This document shows positions 38,301-52,192 of a stretch of DNA of 64,000 nt, piece by piece. The number at the start of each line of letters is the position of its first letter. The stretch's first letter is position 1. Origin of the DNA: Hydractinia symbiolongicarpus (taxonomy: Eukaryota; Cnidaria; Hydrozoa; Anthoathecata; Hydractiniidae); contig NC_079884.1 of assembly GCF_029227915.1 (NCBI RefSeq), positions 5,024,001 to 5,088,000 of the forward strand, in the 5' to 3' direction. The notes beneath the pieces are model-generated. The model searched no databases. It was given only the letters and a program-made list of their open reading frames with translations, and was not told the DNA's origin. The position numbers and the translations under genes are program-made.

Positions 38301-40870
38301 TTTTTCACCACTAAAACGCATAAGACCTGTAGTTTTTAAAAATGTTTTCATTTTTGATGAGACGCTGAATAAAAGAAGTTTAATCGCCGGCAAACGAAAA
38401 CCCGCGATTTCCCGTAAATCCCGGCTTGGCCCGTATATTCAAAAGTATACAAAGAAAGTGCCCAGGGAGTAAACCCTTTTTCCGAACGATTTTTTAAATT
38501 ACTTTTTCACCACTAAAACGCATGAGACTTGTAGTTTATAAAAATGTTTTCATTTTTGATAATACGCTGAATAAAAGAAGTTTAATCGCCGACAAACGAA
38601 AACCTGCGATTTCCCGTAAATCCTGGACTCGGCCCGTATAGTCAAAAGTATACAAAGAAAGTACCCAGGGAGTAAACTCATTTCCCAAACGATTTTTTAA
38701 ATTATTATTTCACCACTAAAACGCATGAGACTTGTAGTTTTCAAAAATGTTTTCATTTTTGATGAGAGGCTGAATAAAAGCAGTTTAATCGCCGGCAAAC
38801 GAAAACCCGCGATTTCCCGTATATCCCGGACTCGGCCCGTATAGTCAAAAGTATACAAAGAAAGTACCCAGGGAGTAAACTCATTTCCCGAACGATTTTT
38901 TAAATTATTTTTTCACCACTAAAGCGCATAAGACTTGTAGTTTTTAAAAATGTTTTCATTTTTGATGAGACGCTGAATAAAAGAAGTTTAATCGCCGGCA
39001 AACGAAAATCCGCGATTTCCCGTAAATCCCGGACTGGGCCCGTATAGTCGAATGTATACAAAGAAAGTACCCTGTGAGTAAACTCATTTCCAGAACGATT
39101 TTTTAAATTATTTTTTCACCACTAAAACGCATAAGACCTGTAGTTTTTAAAAATGTTTTCATTTTTGATGAGACGCTGAATAAAAGAAGTTTAATCGCCG
39201 GCAAACGAAAACCCGCGATTTCCCGTAAATCCCGGCTTGGCCCGTATATTCAAAAGTATACAAAGAAAGTACCCAGGGAGTAAACTCATTTCCCGAACGA
39301 TTTTTTAAAGTACTTTTTCACCACTAAAACGCATGAGACTTGTTGTTTTTAAAAATGTTTTCATTTTTGATGAGACGCTGAATAAAAGAAGTTTAATCGC
39401 CGGCAAACGAAAACCTGCGATTTCCCGTAAATCCTGGACTCTGCCCGTATAGTCAAAAGTATACAAAGAAAGTGCCCAGGGAGTAAACTCATTTCCCGAA
39501 CGATTTTTTAAATTACTTTTTCACCACTAAAACGCATGAGACTTGTAGTTTTTAAAAATGTTTTCATTTTTGATAATACGCTGAATAAAAGAAGTTTAAT
39601 CGCCGGCAAACGAAAACCTGCGATTTCCCGTAAATCCTGGACTCGGCCCGTATAGTCAAAAGTATACAAAGAAAGTACCCAGGGAGTAAACTCATTTCCC
39701 AAACGATTTTTTAAATTATTATTTCACCACTAAAACGCATGAGACTTGTAGTTTTCAAAAATGTTTTCATTTTTGATGAGACGCTGAATAAAAGCAGTTT
39801 AATCGCCGGCAAACGAAAACCTGCGATTTCCCTAAATCCCGGACTCGGCCCGTATAGTCAAAAGTATACAAAGAAAGTACCCAGGGAGTAAACTCATTTC
39901 CCGAACGATTTTTTATATTATTTTTTTACCACTAAACGTATGAGACTTGTAGTTTTCAAAAATATTTTCATATTTGATGGGACGCTGAATAAAAGAAGTT
40001 TAATCGCCGGCAAACGAAAATCCGCGATTTCCCGTAAATCCCGGACTCGGCCCGTAATGTCGAATGTATACAAAGAAAGTACCCTGTGAGTAAACTCATT
40101 TCCAGAACGATTTTTTAAATTATTTTTTCACCACTAAAACGCATAAGACCTGTAGTTTTTAAAAATGTTTTCATTTTTGATGAGACGCTGAATAAAAGAA
40201 GTTTAATCGCCGGCAAACGAAAACCCGCGATTTCCCGTAAATCCCGGCTTGGCCCGTATATTCAAAAGTATACAAAGAAAGTGCCCAGGGAGTAAACCCT
40301 TTTTCCGAACGATTTTTTAAATTACTTTTTCACCACTAAAACGCATGAGACTTGTAGTTTATAAAAATGTTTTCATTTTTGATGAGACGCTGAATAAAAG
40401 AAGTTTAATCGCCGACAAACGAAAACCTGCGATTTCCCGTAAATCCTGAACTCGGCCCGTATAGTCAAAAGTATACAAAGAAAGTACCCAGGGAGTAAAC
40501 TCATTTCCCAAACGATTTTTTAAATTATTATTTCACCACTAAAACGCATGAGACTTGTAGTTTTCAAAAATGTTTTCATTTTTGATGAGACGCTGAATAA
40601 AAGCAGTTTAATCGCCGGCAAACGAAAACCCGCGATTTCCCGTATATCCCGGACTCGGCCCGTATAGTCAAAAGTATACAAAGAAAGTACCCAGGGAGTA
40701 AACTCATTTCCCGAACGATTTTTTAAATTATTTTTTCACCACTAAAGCGCATAAGACTTGTAGTTTTTAAAAATGTTTTCATTTTTGATGAGACGCTGAA
40801 TAAAAGAAGTTTAATCGCCGGCAAACGAAAATCCGCGATTTCCCGTAAATCCCGGACTCGGCCCGTATAG
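35345..40870. repeat. Tandem 11-mer higher-order repeat, 2,229 bp, about 2.5 copies
   Basis: Copies run from about 35,345, 37,574 and 39,803. Markers 2,229 bp apart include gtaatgtcg (36,002 and 38,231), aaagtactttt with cttgttgttt (37,078 and 39,307) and gtttataaaaatg (36,306 and 38,535). The third copy starts two monomers into the unit, so its offset is 1,823 bp (38,231 to 40,054). It diverges near 40,870. Adjacent monomer pairs 406 bp apart are visible at 37,279 and 37,685. Copies differ by isolated changes such as gagaggctg (38,764). Confidence 0.87.
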
Positions 40871-42089
40871 TCAAAAGTATACAAAGAAAGTACCCTGTGA
40901 GTAAACTCATTTCCCGAACGAATTTTTTAAATTATTTTTTCACCACTAAAACGCATAAGACCTGTAGTTTTTAAAAATGTTTTCATTTTTGATGAGACGC
41001 TGAATAAAAGAAGTTTAATCGCCGGCAAACAAAAACCCGCGATTTCCCGTAAATACCGGCTTGGCCCGTATATTCAAAAGTATACAAAGAAAGTACCCAG
41101 GGAGTAAACTCATTTCCAGATCGATTTTTTAAATTATTTTTTCACCACTAAAACGCATAAGACTTGTAGTTTTTAAAAATGTTTTCATTTTTGATGAGAC
41201 GCTGAATAAAAGAAGTTTAATCGCTGGCAAACGAAAACCCGCGATTTCCCGTATATCCCGGGCTTGGCCCGTATAGTCAAAAGTATACAAAGAAAGTACC
41301 CAGGGAGTAAACTCATTTCCCGAACGATTTTTTATATTATTTTTTTACCACTAAACGCATGAGACTTGTAGTTTTCAAAAATATTTTCATATTTGATGGG
41401 ACGCTGAATAAAAGAAGTTTAATCGCCGGCAAACGAAAATCCGCGATTTCCCGTAAATCCCGGACTCGGCCCGTATAGTCAAAAGTATACAAAGAAAGTA
41501 CCCTGTGAGTAAACTCATTTCCCGAACGATTTTTTAAATTATTTTTTCACCACTAAAACGCATAAGACCTGTAGTTTTTAAAAATGTTTTCATTTTTGAT
41601 GAGACGCTGAATAAAAGAAGTTTAATCGCCGGCAAACAAAAACCCGCGATTTCCCGTAAATACCGGCTTGGCCCGTATATTCAAAAGTATACAAAGAAAG
41701 TACCCAGGGAGTAAACTCATTTCCAGAACGATTTTTTAAATTATTTTTTCACCACTAAAACGCATAAGACTTGTAGTTTTTAAAAATGTTTTCATTTTTG
41801 ATGAGACGCTGAATAAGAGAAGTTTAATCGCTGGCAAACGAAAACCCGCGATTTCCCGTATATCCCGGGCTTGGCCCGTATAGTCAAAAGTATACAAAGA
41901 AAGTACCCAGGGAGTAAACTCATTTCCCGAACGATTTTTTATATTATTTTTTTACCACTAAACGCATGAGACTTGTAGTTTTTAAAAATATTTTCATATT
42001 TGATGGGACGCTGAATAAAAGAAGTTTAATCGCCGGCAAACGAAAACCTGCGATTTCCCGTAAATCCCGGACTCGGCCCGTATAGTCAA
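40854..42089. repeat. Tandem 3-mer, about 607 bp, two copies
   Basis: Aaataccggc recurs at 41,051 and 41,658. The tttttatattatt/taaacgcatgag monomer recurs near 41,330 and 41,937. Each copy starts with a tcaaaag plus ccctgtgag unit (about 40,870 and 41,478). A private difference is ccagatcgat (41,116) versus ccagaacgat. Confidence 0.8.
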
Positions 42090-43873
42090 AAGTATACAAA
42101 GAAAGTACCCAGGAAGTAAACACATTTCAAGAACGATTTTTTAAATTATTTTTTCACCACTAAAACGCATAAGACTTGTAGTTTTTAAAAATGTTTTCAT
42201 TTTTGATGAGACGCTGAATAAAAGAAGTTTTATCGCTGGCAAACGAAAACCCGCGATTTCCCGTATATCCCGGGCTTGGCCCGTATAGTCAAAAGTATAC
42301 AAAGAAAGTACCCAAGGAGTAAACTCATTTCCCGAACGATTTTTTATATTATTTTTTTACCACTAAACGCATGAGACTTGTAGTTTTCAAAAATATTTTC
42401 ATATTTGATGGGACGCTGAATAAAAGAAGTTTAATCGCCGGCAAACGAAAATCCGCGACTTCCCGTAAATCCCGGACTCGGCCCGTATAGTCAAAAGTAT
42501 ACTAAGAAAGTACCCTGTGAGTAAACTCATTTCCCGAACGATTTTTTAAATTATTTTTTCACCACTAAAACGCATAAGACCTGTAGTTTTTAAAAATGTT
42601 TTCATTTTTGATGAGACGCTGAATAAAAGAAGTTCAATCGCCGGCAAACGAAAACCCGCGATTTCCCGTAAATACCGGCTTGGCCCGTATATTCAAAAGT
42701 ATACAAAGAAAGTACCCAGGGAGTAAACTCATTTCCCGAACGATTTTTTAAATTACTTTTTCACCACTAAAACGCATGAGACTTGTAGTTTTAAAAAATG
42801 TTTTCATTTTCGATAAGACGCTGAATAAAAGAAGTTTAATCGCCGGCAAACGAAAACCTGCGATTTCCCGTAAATCCTGGACTCGGCCCGTATAGTCAAA
42901 AGTATACAAAGAAAGTACCCAGGGAGTAAACTCATTTCCCAAACGATTTTTTAAATTATTATTGCACCACTAAAACGCATGAGACTTGTAGTTTTCAAGA
43001 ATGTTTTCATTTTTGATGAGACGCTGAATAAAAGCAGTTTAATCGCCGGCAAACGAAAACCCGCGATTTCCCGTAAATCCCCGGCTTGGCCCGTATAGTC
43101 AAAAGTATACAAAGAAAGTACCCAGGGAGTAAACTCATTTCCCGAACGATTTTTTAAATTACTTTTTCACCACTAAAACGCATGAGACTTGTAGTTTTTA
43201 AAAATGTTTTCATTTTCGATAAGACGCTGAATAAAAGAAGTTTAATCGCCGGCAAACGAAAACCTGCGATTTCCCGTAAATCCTGGACTCGGCCCGTATA
43301 GTCAAAAGTATACGAAGAAAGTACCCAGGGAGTAAACTCATTTCCCAAACGATTTTTTAAATTATTATTTCACCACTAAAACGCATGAGACTTGTAGTTT
43401 TCAAGAATGTTTTCATTTTTGATGAGACGCTGAATAAAAGCAGTTTAATCGCCGGCAAACGAAAACCCGCGATTTCCCGTAAATCCCCGGCTTGGCCCGT
43501 ATAGTCAAAAGTATACAAAGAAAGTACCCAGGGAGTAAACTCCTTTCCCGAACGATTTTTTAAATTACTTTTTCACCACTAAAACGCATAAGACTTGTAT
43601 TTTTTAAAAATGTTTTCATTTTTGATGAGACGCTGAATAAGAGAAGTTTAATCGCTGGCAAACGAAAACCCGCGATTTCCCGTATATCCCGGGCTTGGCC
43701 CGTATAGTCAAAAGTATACAAAGAAAGTACCCAGGGAGTAAACTCATTTCCCGAACGATTTTTTATATTATTTTTTTACCACTAAACGCATGAGACTTGT
43801 AGTTTTTAAAAATATTTTCATATTTGATGGGACGCTGAATAAATGAAGTTTAATCGCCGGCAAACGAAAACCT
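42090..43873. repeat. 10-mer relation (2,026 bp) to 44.1 kb, with a 406-bp dimer
   Basis: Bases about 42,090-43,460 match 44,116-45,490. Markers are caggaagtaaacac (42,110 and 44,136) and aaataccggc (42,670 and 44,696), both 2,026 bp apart. Within it, a two-monomer unit with cattttcgataag is repeated at about 42,700 and 43,106. These are the only tandem dimers that become frequent, and they occur again inside the 16-mer at 45.2-45.9 kb. Confidence 0.78.
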
Positions 43874-46800
43874 GCGATTTCCCGTAAATCCTGGACTCGG
43901 CCCGTATAGTCAAAAGTATACAAAGAAAGTACCCAGGGAGTAAACCCATTTCCCAAACGATTTTTTAAATTGTTATTTCACCACTAAAACGCATGAGACT
44001 TGTAGTTTTCAAGAATGTTTTCATTTTTGATGAGAGGCTGAATAAAAGCAGTTTAATCGCCGGCAAACGAAAACCTGCGATTTCCCTAAATCCCGGACTC
44101 GGCCCGTATAGTCAAAAGTATACAAAGAAAGTACCCAGGAAGTAAACACATTTCAAGAACGATTTTTTAAATTATTTTTTCACCACTAAAACGCATAAGA
44201 CTTGTAGTTTTTAAAAATGTTTTCATTTTTGATGAGACGCTGAATAAAAGAAGTTTAATCGCTGGCAAACGAAAACCCGCGATTTCCCGTATATCCCGGG
44301 CTTGGCCCGTATAGTCAAAAGTATACAAAGAAAGTACCCAAGAAGTAAACTCATTTCCCGAACGATTTTTTATATTATTTTTTTACCACTAAACGCATGA
44401 GACTTGTAGTTTTCAAAAATATTTTCATATTTGATGGGACGCTGAATAAAAGAAGTTTAATCGCCGGCAAACGAAAATCCGCGACTTCCCGTAAATCCCG
44501 GACTCGGCCCGTATAGTCAAAAGTATACAAAGAAAGTACCCTGTGAGTAAACTCATTTCCCGAACGATTTTTTAAATTATTTTTTCACCACTAAAACGCA
44601 TAAGACCTGTAGTTTTTAAAAATGTTTTCATTTTTGATGAGACGCTGAATAAAAGAAGTTCAATTGCCGGCAAACGAAAACCCGCGATTTCCCGTAAATA
44701 CCGGCTTGGCCCGTATATTCAAAAGTATACAAAGAAAGTACCCAGGGAGTAAACTCATTTCCGAAACGATTTTTTAAATTACTTTTTCACCACTAAAACG
44801 CATGAGACTTGTAGCTTTAAAAATGTTTTCATTTTCGATAAGACGCTGAATAAAAGAAGTTTAATCGCCGGCAAACGAAAACCTGCGATTTCCCGTAAAT
44901 CCTGGACTCGGCCCGTATAGTCAAAAGTATACAAAGAAAGTACCCAGGGAGTAAACTCATTTCCCAAACGATTTTTTAAATTATTATTTCACCACTAAAA
45001 CGCATGAGACTTGTAGTTTTCAAGAATGTTTTCATTTTTGATGAGACGCTGAATAAAAGCAGTTTAATCGCCGGCCAACGAAAACCCGCGATTTCCCGTA
45101 AATCCCCGGCTTGGCCCGTATAGTCAAAAGTATACAAAGAAAGTACCCAGGGAGTAAACTCATTTCCCGAACGATTTTTTAAATTACTTTTTCACCACTA
45201 AAACGCATGAGACTTGTAGTTTTTAAAAATGTTTTCATTTTCGATAAGACGCTGAATAAAAGAAGTTTAATCGCCGGCAAACGAAAACCTGCGATTTCCC
45301 GTAAATCCTGGACTCGGCCCGTATAGTCAAAAGTATACAAAGAAAGTACCCAGGGAGTAAACTCATTTCCCAAACGATTTTTTAAATTATTATTTCACCA
45401 CTAAAACGCATGAGACTTGTAGTTTTCAAGAATGTTTTCATTTTTGATGAGACGCTGAATAAAAGCAGTTTAATCGCCGGCAAACGAAAACCCGCGATTT
45501 CCCGTAAATCCCGGGCTTGGCCCGTATAGTCAAAAGTATACAAAGAAAGTACCCAGGGAGTAAACTCATTTCCCGAACGATTTTTTAAATTACTTTTTCA
45601 CCACTAAAACGCATGAGACTTGTAGTTTTTAAAAATGTTTTCATTTTCGATAAGACGCTGAATAAAAGAAGTTTAATCGCCGGCAAACGAAAACCTGCGA
45701 TTTCCCGTAAATCCTGGACTCGGCCCGTATAGTCAAAAGTATACAAAGAAAGTACCCAGGGAGTAAACTCATTTCCCAAACGATTTTTTAAATTATTATT
45801 TCACCACTAAAACGCATGAGACTTGTAGTTTTCAAGAATGTTTTCATTTTTGATGAGACGCTGAATAAAAGCAGTTTAATCGCCGGCAAACGAAAACCCG
45901 CGATTTCCCGTAAATCCCCGGCTTGGCCCGTATAGTCAAAAGTATACAAAGAAAGTACCCAGGGAGTAAACTCATTTCCCGAACGATTTTTTAAATTACT
46001 TTTTCACCACTAAAACGTATGAGACTTGTAGTTTTCAAAAATGTTTTAATTTTTGATGAGACGCTGAATAAAAGCAGTTTAATCGCCGGCAAACGAAAAC
46101 CTGCGATTTCCCTAAATCCCGGACTCGGCCCGTATAGTCAAAAGTATACAAACAAAGTACCCAGGGAGTAAACTCATTTCCCAAACGATTTTTTAAATTA
46201 TTATTTCACCACTAAAACGCATGAGATTTGTAGTTTTCAAGAATGTTTTCATTTTTGATGAGACGCTGAATAAAAGCAGTTTAATCGCCGGCAAACGAAA
46301 ACCCGCGATTTCCCGTAAATCCCGGGCTTGGCCCGTATAGTCAAAAGTATACAAAGAAAGTACCCAGGGAGTAAACTCATTTCCCGAACGATTTTTTCAA
46401 TTTTTTTTTCACCACTAAAACGCATGAAACTTGTAGTTTTCAAAAATGTTTTCATTTTTGATGAGACGCTGAATAAAAGTAGTTTAATCGCCGGCAAACG
46501 AAAACCCGCGATTTCCCGTAAATGCCGGCTTGGCCCATATAGTCGAATGTATACAAAGAAAGTACCCTGTGAGCAAACTCATTTCCAGAACTATTTTTTA
46601 AATTATTTTTTCACCACTAAAACGCATAAGACTTGTAGTTTTTAAAAATGTTTTCATTTTTGATGAGACGCTGAATAAAAGAAGTTTAATCGCCGGCAAA
46701 CGAAAACCCGCGATTTCCCGTAAATCCCGGCTTGGCCCGTATAGTCAAAAGTATACAAAGAAAGTACCCAGGGAGTAAACTCATTTCCCGAACGATTTTT

Positions 46801-47114
46801 TAAATTACTTTTTCTCCACTAAAACGCATGAGACTTGTAGTTTTCAAAAATGTTTTCATTTTTGATGAGACGCTGAATAAAAGAAGTTTAATCGCCGGCA
46901 AACGAAAACCTGCGATTTCCCGTAAATCCTGGACTCTGCCCGTATAGTCAAAAGTATACAAAGAAAGTACCCAGGGAGTAAACTCATTTCCCAAACGATT
47001 TTTTAAATTATTATTTCACCACTAAAACGCATGAGACTTGTAGTTTTCAAAAATGTTTTCATTTTTAATGAGACGCTAAATAAAAGCAGTTTAATCGCCG
47101 GCAAACGCAAACCC
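43874..47114. repeat. 16-mer higher-order repeat, 3,241 bp, copy 1
   Basis: Sixteen monomers, immediately followed by a second copy. Line-by-line comparison with +3,241 shows the same rare private variants throughout: gttaaattgttatt-type change at about 43,970, gagaggctg (44,035), caattgccgg (44,662), gtagctttaaaaatg (44,814), gccggccaacg (45,071), caaacaaagtac (46,150), gattttttcaattttttt (about 46,390), gagcaaactc (46,571) and gaactattttt (46,587). Internal dimers of 406 bp lie at 45,179 and 45,585. Confidence 0.93.
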
Positions 47115-50100
47115 GCGATTTCCCGTAAATCCTGGACTCGGCCCGTATAGTCAAAAGTATACAAAGAAAGTACCCAGGGAGTAAACCCATTTCCCAAACG
47201 ATTTTTTAAATTGTTATTTCACCACTAAAACGCATGAGACTTGTAGTTTTCAAGAATGTTTTCATTTTTGATGAGAGGCTGAATAAAAGCAGTTTAATCG
47301 CCGGCAAACGAAAACCTGCGATTTCCCTAAATCCCGGACTCGGCCCGTATAGTCAAAAGTATACAAAGAAAGTACCCAGGAAGTAAACACATTTCAAGAA
47401 CGATTTTTTAAATTATTTTTTCACCACTAAAACGCATAAGACTTGTAGTTTTTAAAAATGTTTTCATTTTTGATGAGACGCTGAATAAAAGAAGTTTAAT
47501 CGCTGGCAAACGAAAACCCGCGATTTCCCGTATATCCCGGGCTTGGCCCGTATAGTCAAAAGTATACAAAGAAAGTACCCAAGAAGTAAACTCATTTCCC
47601 GAACGATTTTTTATATTATTTTTTTACCACTAAACGCATGAGACTTGTAGTTTTCAAAAATATTTTCATATTTGATGGGACGCTGAATAAAAGAAGTTTA
47701 ATCGCCGGCAAACGAAAATCCGCGACTTCCCGTAAATCCCGGACTCGGCCCGTATAGTCAAAAGTATACAAAGAAAGTACCCTGTGAGTAAACTCATTTC
47801 CCGAACGATTTTTTAAATTATTTTTTCACCACTAAAACGCATAAGACCTGTAGTTTTTAAAAATGTTTTCATTTTTGATGAGACGCTGAATAAAAGAAGT
47901 TCAATTGCCGGCAAACGAAAACCCGCGATTTCCCGTAAATACCGGCTTGGCCCGTATATTCAAAAGTATACAAAGAAAGTACCCAGGGAGTAAACTCATT
48001 TCCGAAACGATTTTTTAAATTACTTTTTCACCACTAAAACGCATGAGACTTGTAGCTTTAAAAATGTTTTCATTTTCGATAAGACGCTGAATAAAAGAAG
48101 TTTAATCGCCGGCAAACGAAAACCTGCGATTTCCCGTAAATCCTGGACTCGGCCCGTATAGTCAAAAGTATACAAAGAAAGTACCCAGGGAGTAAACTCA
48201 TTTCCCAAACGATTTTTTAAATTATTATTTCACCACTAAAACGCATGAGACTTGTAGTTTTCAAGAATGTTTTCATTTTTGATGAGACGCTGAATAAAAG
48301 CAGTTTAATCGCCGGCCAACGAAAACCCGCGATTTCCCGTAAATCCCCGGCTTGGCCCGTATAGTCAAAAGTATACAAAGAAAGTACCCAGGGAGTAAAC
48401 TCATTTCCCGAACGATTTTTTAAATTACTTTTTCACCACTAAAACGCATGAGACTTGTAGTTTTTAAAAATGTTTTCATTTTCGATAAGACGCTGAATAA
48501 AAGAAGTTTAATCGCCGGCAAACGAAAACCTGCGATTTCCCGTAAATCCTGGACTCGGCCCGTATAGTCAAAAGTATACAAAGAAAGTACCCAGGGAGTA
48601 AACTCATTTCCCAAACGATTTTTTAAATTATTATTTCACCACTAAAACGCATGAGACTTGTAGTTTTCAAGAATGTTTTCATTTTTGATGAGACGCTGAA
48701 TAAAAGCAGTTTAATCGCCGGCAAACGAAAACCCGCGATTTCCCGTAAATCCCGGGCTTGGCCCGTATAGTCAAAAGTATACAAAGAAAGTACCCAGGGA
48801 GTAAACTCATTTCCCGAACGATTTTTTAAATTACTTTTTCACCACTAAAACGCATGAGACTTGTAGTTTTTAAAAATGTTTTCATTTTCGATAAGACGCT
48901 GAATAAAAGAAGTTTAATCGCCGGCAAACGAAAACCTGCGATTTCCCGTAAATCCTGGACTCGGCCCGTATAGTCAAAAGTATACAAAGAAAGTACCCAG
49001 GGAGTAAACTCATTTCCCAAACGATTTTTTAAATTATTATTTCACCACTAAAACGCATGAGACTTGTAGTTTTCAAGAATGTTTTCATTTTTGATGAGAC
49101 GCTGAATAAAAGCAGTTTAATCGCCGGCAAACGAAAACCCGCGATTTCCCGTAAATCCCCGGCTTGGCCCGTATAGTCAAAAGTATACAAAGAAAGTACC
49201 CAGGGAGTAAACTCATTTCCCGAACGATTTTTTAAATTACTTTTTCACCACTAAAACGTATGAGACTTGTAGTTTTCAAAAATGTTTTAATTTTTGATGA
49301 GACGCTGAATAAAAGCAGTTTAATCGCCGGCAAACGAAAACCTGCGATTTCCCTAAATCCCGGACTCGGCCCGTATAGTCAAAAGTATACAAACAAAGTA
49401 CCCAGGGAGTAAACTCATTTCCCAAACGATTTTTTAAATTATTATTTCACCACTAAAACGCATGAGATTTGTAGTTTTCAAGAATGTTTTCATTTTTGAT
49501 GAGACGCTGAATAAAAGCAGTTTAATCGCCGGCAAACGAAAACCCGCGATTTCCCGTAAATCCCGGGCTTGGCCCGTATAGTCAAAAGTATACAAAGAAA
49601 GTACCCAGGGAGTAAACTCATTTCCCGAACGATTTTTTCAATTTTTTTTTCACCACTAAAACGCATGAAACTTGTAGTTTTCAAAAATGTTTTCATTTTT
49701 GATGAGACGCTGAATAAAAGTAGTTTAATCGCCGGCAAACGAAAACCCGCGATTTCCCGTAAATGCCGGCTTGGCCCATATAGTCGAATGTATACAAAGA
49801 AAGTACCCTGTGAGCAAACTCATTTCCAGAACTATTTTTTAAATTATTTTTTCACCACTAAAACGCATAAGACTTGTAGTTTTTAAAAATGTTTTCATTT
49901 TTGATGAGACGCTGAATAAAAGAAGTTTAATCGCCGGCAAACGAAAACCCGCGATTTCCCGTAAATCCCGGCTTGGCCCGTATAGTCAAAAGTATACAAA
50001 GAAAGTACCCAGGGAGTAAACTCATTTCCCGAACGATTTTTTAAATTACTTTTTCTCCACTAAAACGCATGAGACTTGTAGTTTTCAAAAATGTTTTCAT

Positions 50101-50355
50101 TTTTGATGAGACGCTGAATAAAAGAAGTTTAATCGCCGGCAAACGAAAACCTGCGATTTCCCGTAAATCCTGGACTCTGCCCGTATAGTCAAAAGTATAC
50201 AAAGAAAGTACCCAGGGAGTAAACTCATTTCCCAAACGATTTTTTAAATTATTATTTCACCACTAAAACGCATGAGACTTGTAGTTTTCAAAAATGTTTT
50301 CATTTTTAATGAGACGCTAAATAAAAGCAGTTTAAACGCCGGCAAACGCAAACCC
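47115..50355. repeat. 16-mer higher-order repeat, 3,241 bp, copy 2
   Basis: Direct tandem copy of 43,874-47,114. In the stretches I compared by eye the two copies were identical except for tttaaacgcc at about 50,331, where copy 1 has tttaatcgcc. The junction near 47,115 joins cccgcg, typical of the unit's end, to atcctggactc, typical of its start. The last 1.4 kb of this copy also belongs to the 8-mer pair that follows. Confidence 0.93.
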
Positions 50356-52192
50356 GCGATTTCCCGTAAATCCCGGACTCGGCCCGTATAGTCAAAAGTA
50401 TACAAAGAAAGTACCCAGGGAGTAAACTCATTTCCAGAACGATTTTTTAAATTATTTTTTCACCACTAAAACGCATAAGACTTGTAGTTTTTAAAAATGT
50501 TTTCATTTTTGATGAGACGCTGAATAAAAGAAGTTTAATCGCTGGCAACCGAAAACCCGCGATTTCCCGTAAATCCCCGGCTTGGCCCGTATAGTCAAAA
50601 GTATACAAAGGAAGTACCCAGGGAGTAAACTCATTTCCCGAACGATTTTTTAAATTATTATTTCACCACTAAAACGCATGAGACTTGTAGTTTTCAAGAA
50701 TGTTTTCATTTTTGATGAGACGCTGAATAAAAGCAGTTTAATCGCCGGCAAACCAAAACCCGCGATTTCCCGTAAATCCCCGGCTTGGCCCGTATAGTCA
50801 AAAGTATACAAAGGAAGTACCCAGGGAGTAAACTCATTTCCCGAACGATTTTTTAAATTACTTTTTCACCACTAAAACGTATGAGACTTGTAGTTTTCAA
50901 AAATGTTTTAATTTTTGATGAGACGCTGAATAAAAGCAGTTTAATCGCCGGCAAACGAAAACCTGCGATTTCCCTAAATCCCGGACTCGGCCCGTATAGT
51001 CAAAAGTATACAAACAAAGTACCCAGGGAGTAAACTCATTTCCCAAACGATTTTTTAAATTATTATTTCACCACTAAAACGCATGAGATTTGTAGTTTTC
51101 AAGAATGTTTTCATTTTTGATGAGACGCTGAATAAAAGCAGTTTAATCGCCGGCAAACGAAAACCCGCGATTTCCCGTAAATCCCGGGCTTGGCCCGTAT
51201 AGTCAAAAGTATACAAAGAAAGTACCCAGGGAGTAAACTCATTTCCCGAACGATTTTTTCAATTTTTTTTTCACCACTAAAACGCATGAAACTTGTAGTT
51301 TTCAAAAATGTTTTCATTTTTGATGAGACGCTGAATAAAAGTAGTTTAATCGCCGGCAAACGAAAACCCGCGATTTCCCGTAAATCCCGGCTTGGCCCAT
51401 ATAGTCGAATGTATACAAAGAAAGTACCCTGTGAGCAAACTCATTTCCAGAACTATTTTTTAAATTATTTTTTCACCACTAAAACGCATAAGACTTGTAG
51501 TTTTTAAAAATGTTTTCATTTTTGATGAGACGCTGAATAAAAGAAGTTTAATCGCCGGCAAACGAAAACCCGCGATTTCCCGTAAATCCCGGCTTGGCCC
51601 GTATAGTCAAAAGTATACAAAGAAAGTACCCAGGGAGTAAACTCATTTCCCCAACGATTTTTTAAATTACTTTTTCTCCACTAAAACGCATGAGACTTGT
51701 AGTTTTTAAAAATGTTTTCATTTTTGATGAGACGCTGAATAAAAGAAGTTTAATCGCCGGCAAACGAAAACCTGCGATTTCCCGTAAATCGTGGACTCTG
51801 CCCGTATAGTCAAAAGTATACAAAGAAAGTACCCAGGGAGTAAACTCATTTCCCAAACGATTTTTTAAATTATTATTTCACCACTAAAACGCATGAGACT
51901 TGTAGTTTTCAAAAATGTTTTCATTTTTAATGAGACGCTAAATAAAAGCAGTTTAATCGCCGGCAAACGCAAACCCGCGATTTCCCGTAAATCCCGGACT
52001 CGGCCCGTATAGTCAAAAGTATACAAAGAAAGTACCCAGGGAGTAAACTCATTTCCAGAACGATTTTTTAAATTATTTTTTCACCACTAAAACGCATAAG
52101 ACTTGTAGTTTTTAAAAATGTTTTCATTTTTGATGAGACGCTGAATAAAAGAAGTTTAATCGCTGGCAACCGAAAACCCGCGATTTCCCGTA
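48950..52192. repeat. Tandem 8-mer higher-order repeat, 1,621 bp, two copies
   Basis: Copy 1 is about 48,950-50,570 and copy 2 about 50,571-52,191. Offsets of 1,621 bp hold at aaacgtatgag (49,257 and 50,878), gattttttcaattttttt (about 49,632 and 51,253) and gctggcaaccg (about 50,541 and 52,162). Copies differ at a handful of sites: aaatgccgg versus aaatcccgg, ttttcaaaa versus tttttaaaa near 51,703, and atcctgg versus atcgtgg near 51,790. The first copy overlaps the second 16-mer. Confidence 0.87.

Noticed and set aside
46328-46645. Plus-strand 105-codon frame repeated at 49,569 and 51,190
   Set aside because: It is kept open by one local indel combination within the 16-mer and 8-mer duplications. 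It crosses monomer boundaries and overlaps minus-strand frames. There is no start context or domain.
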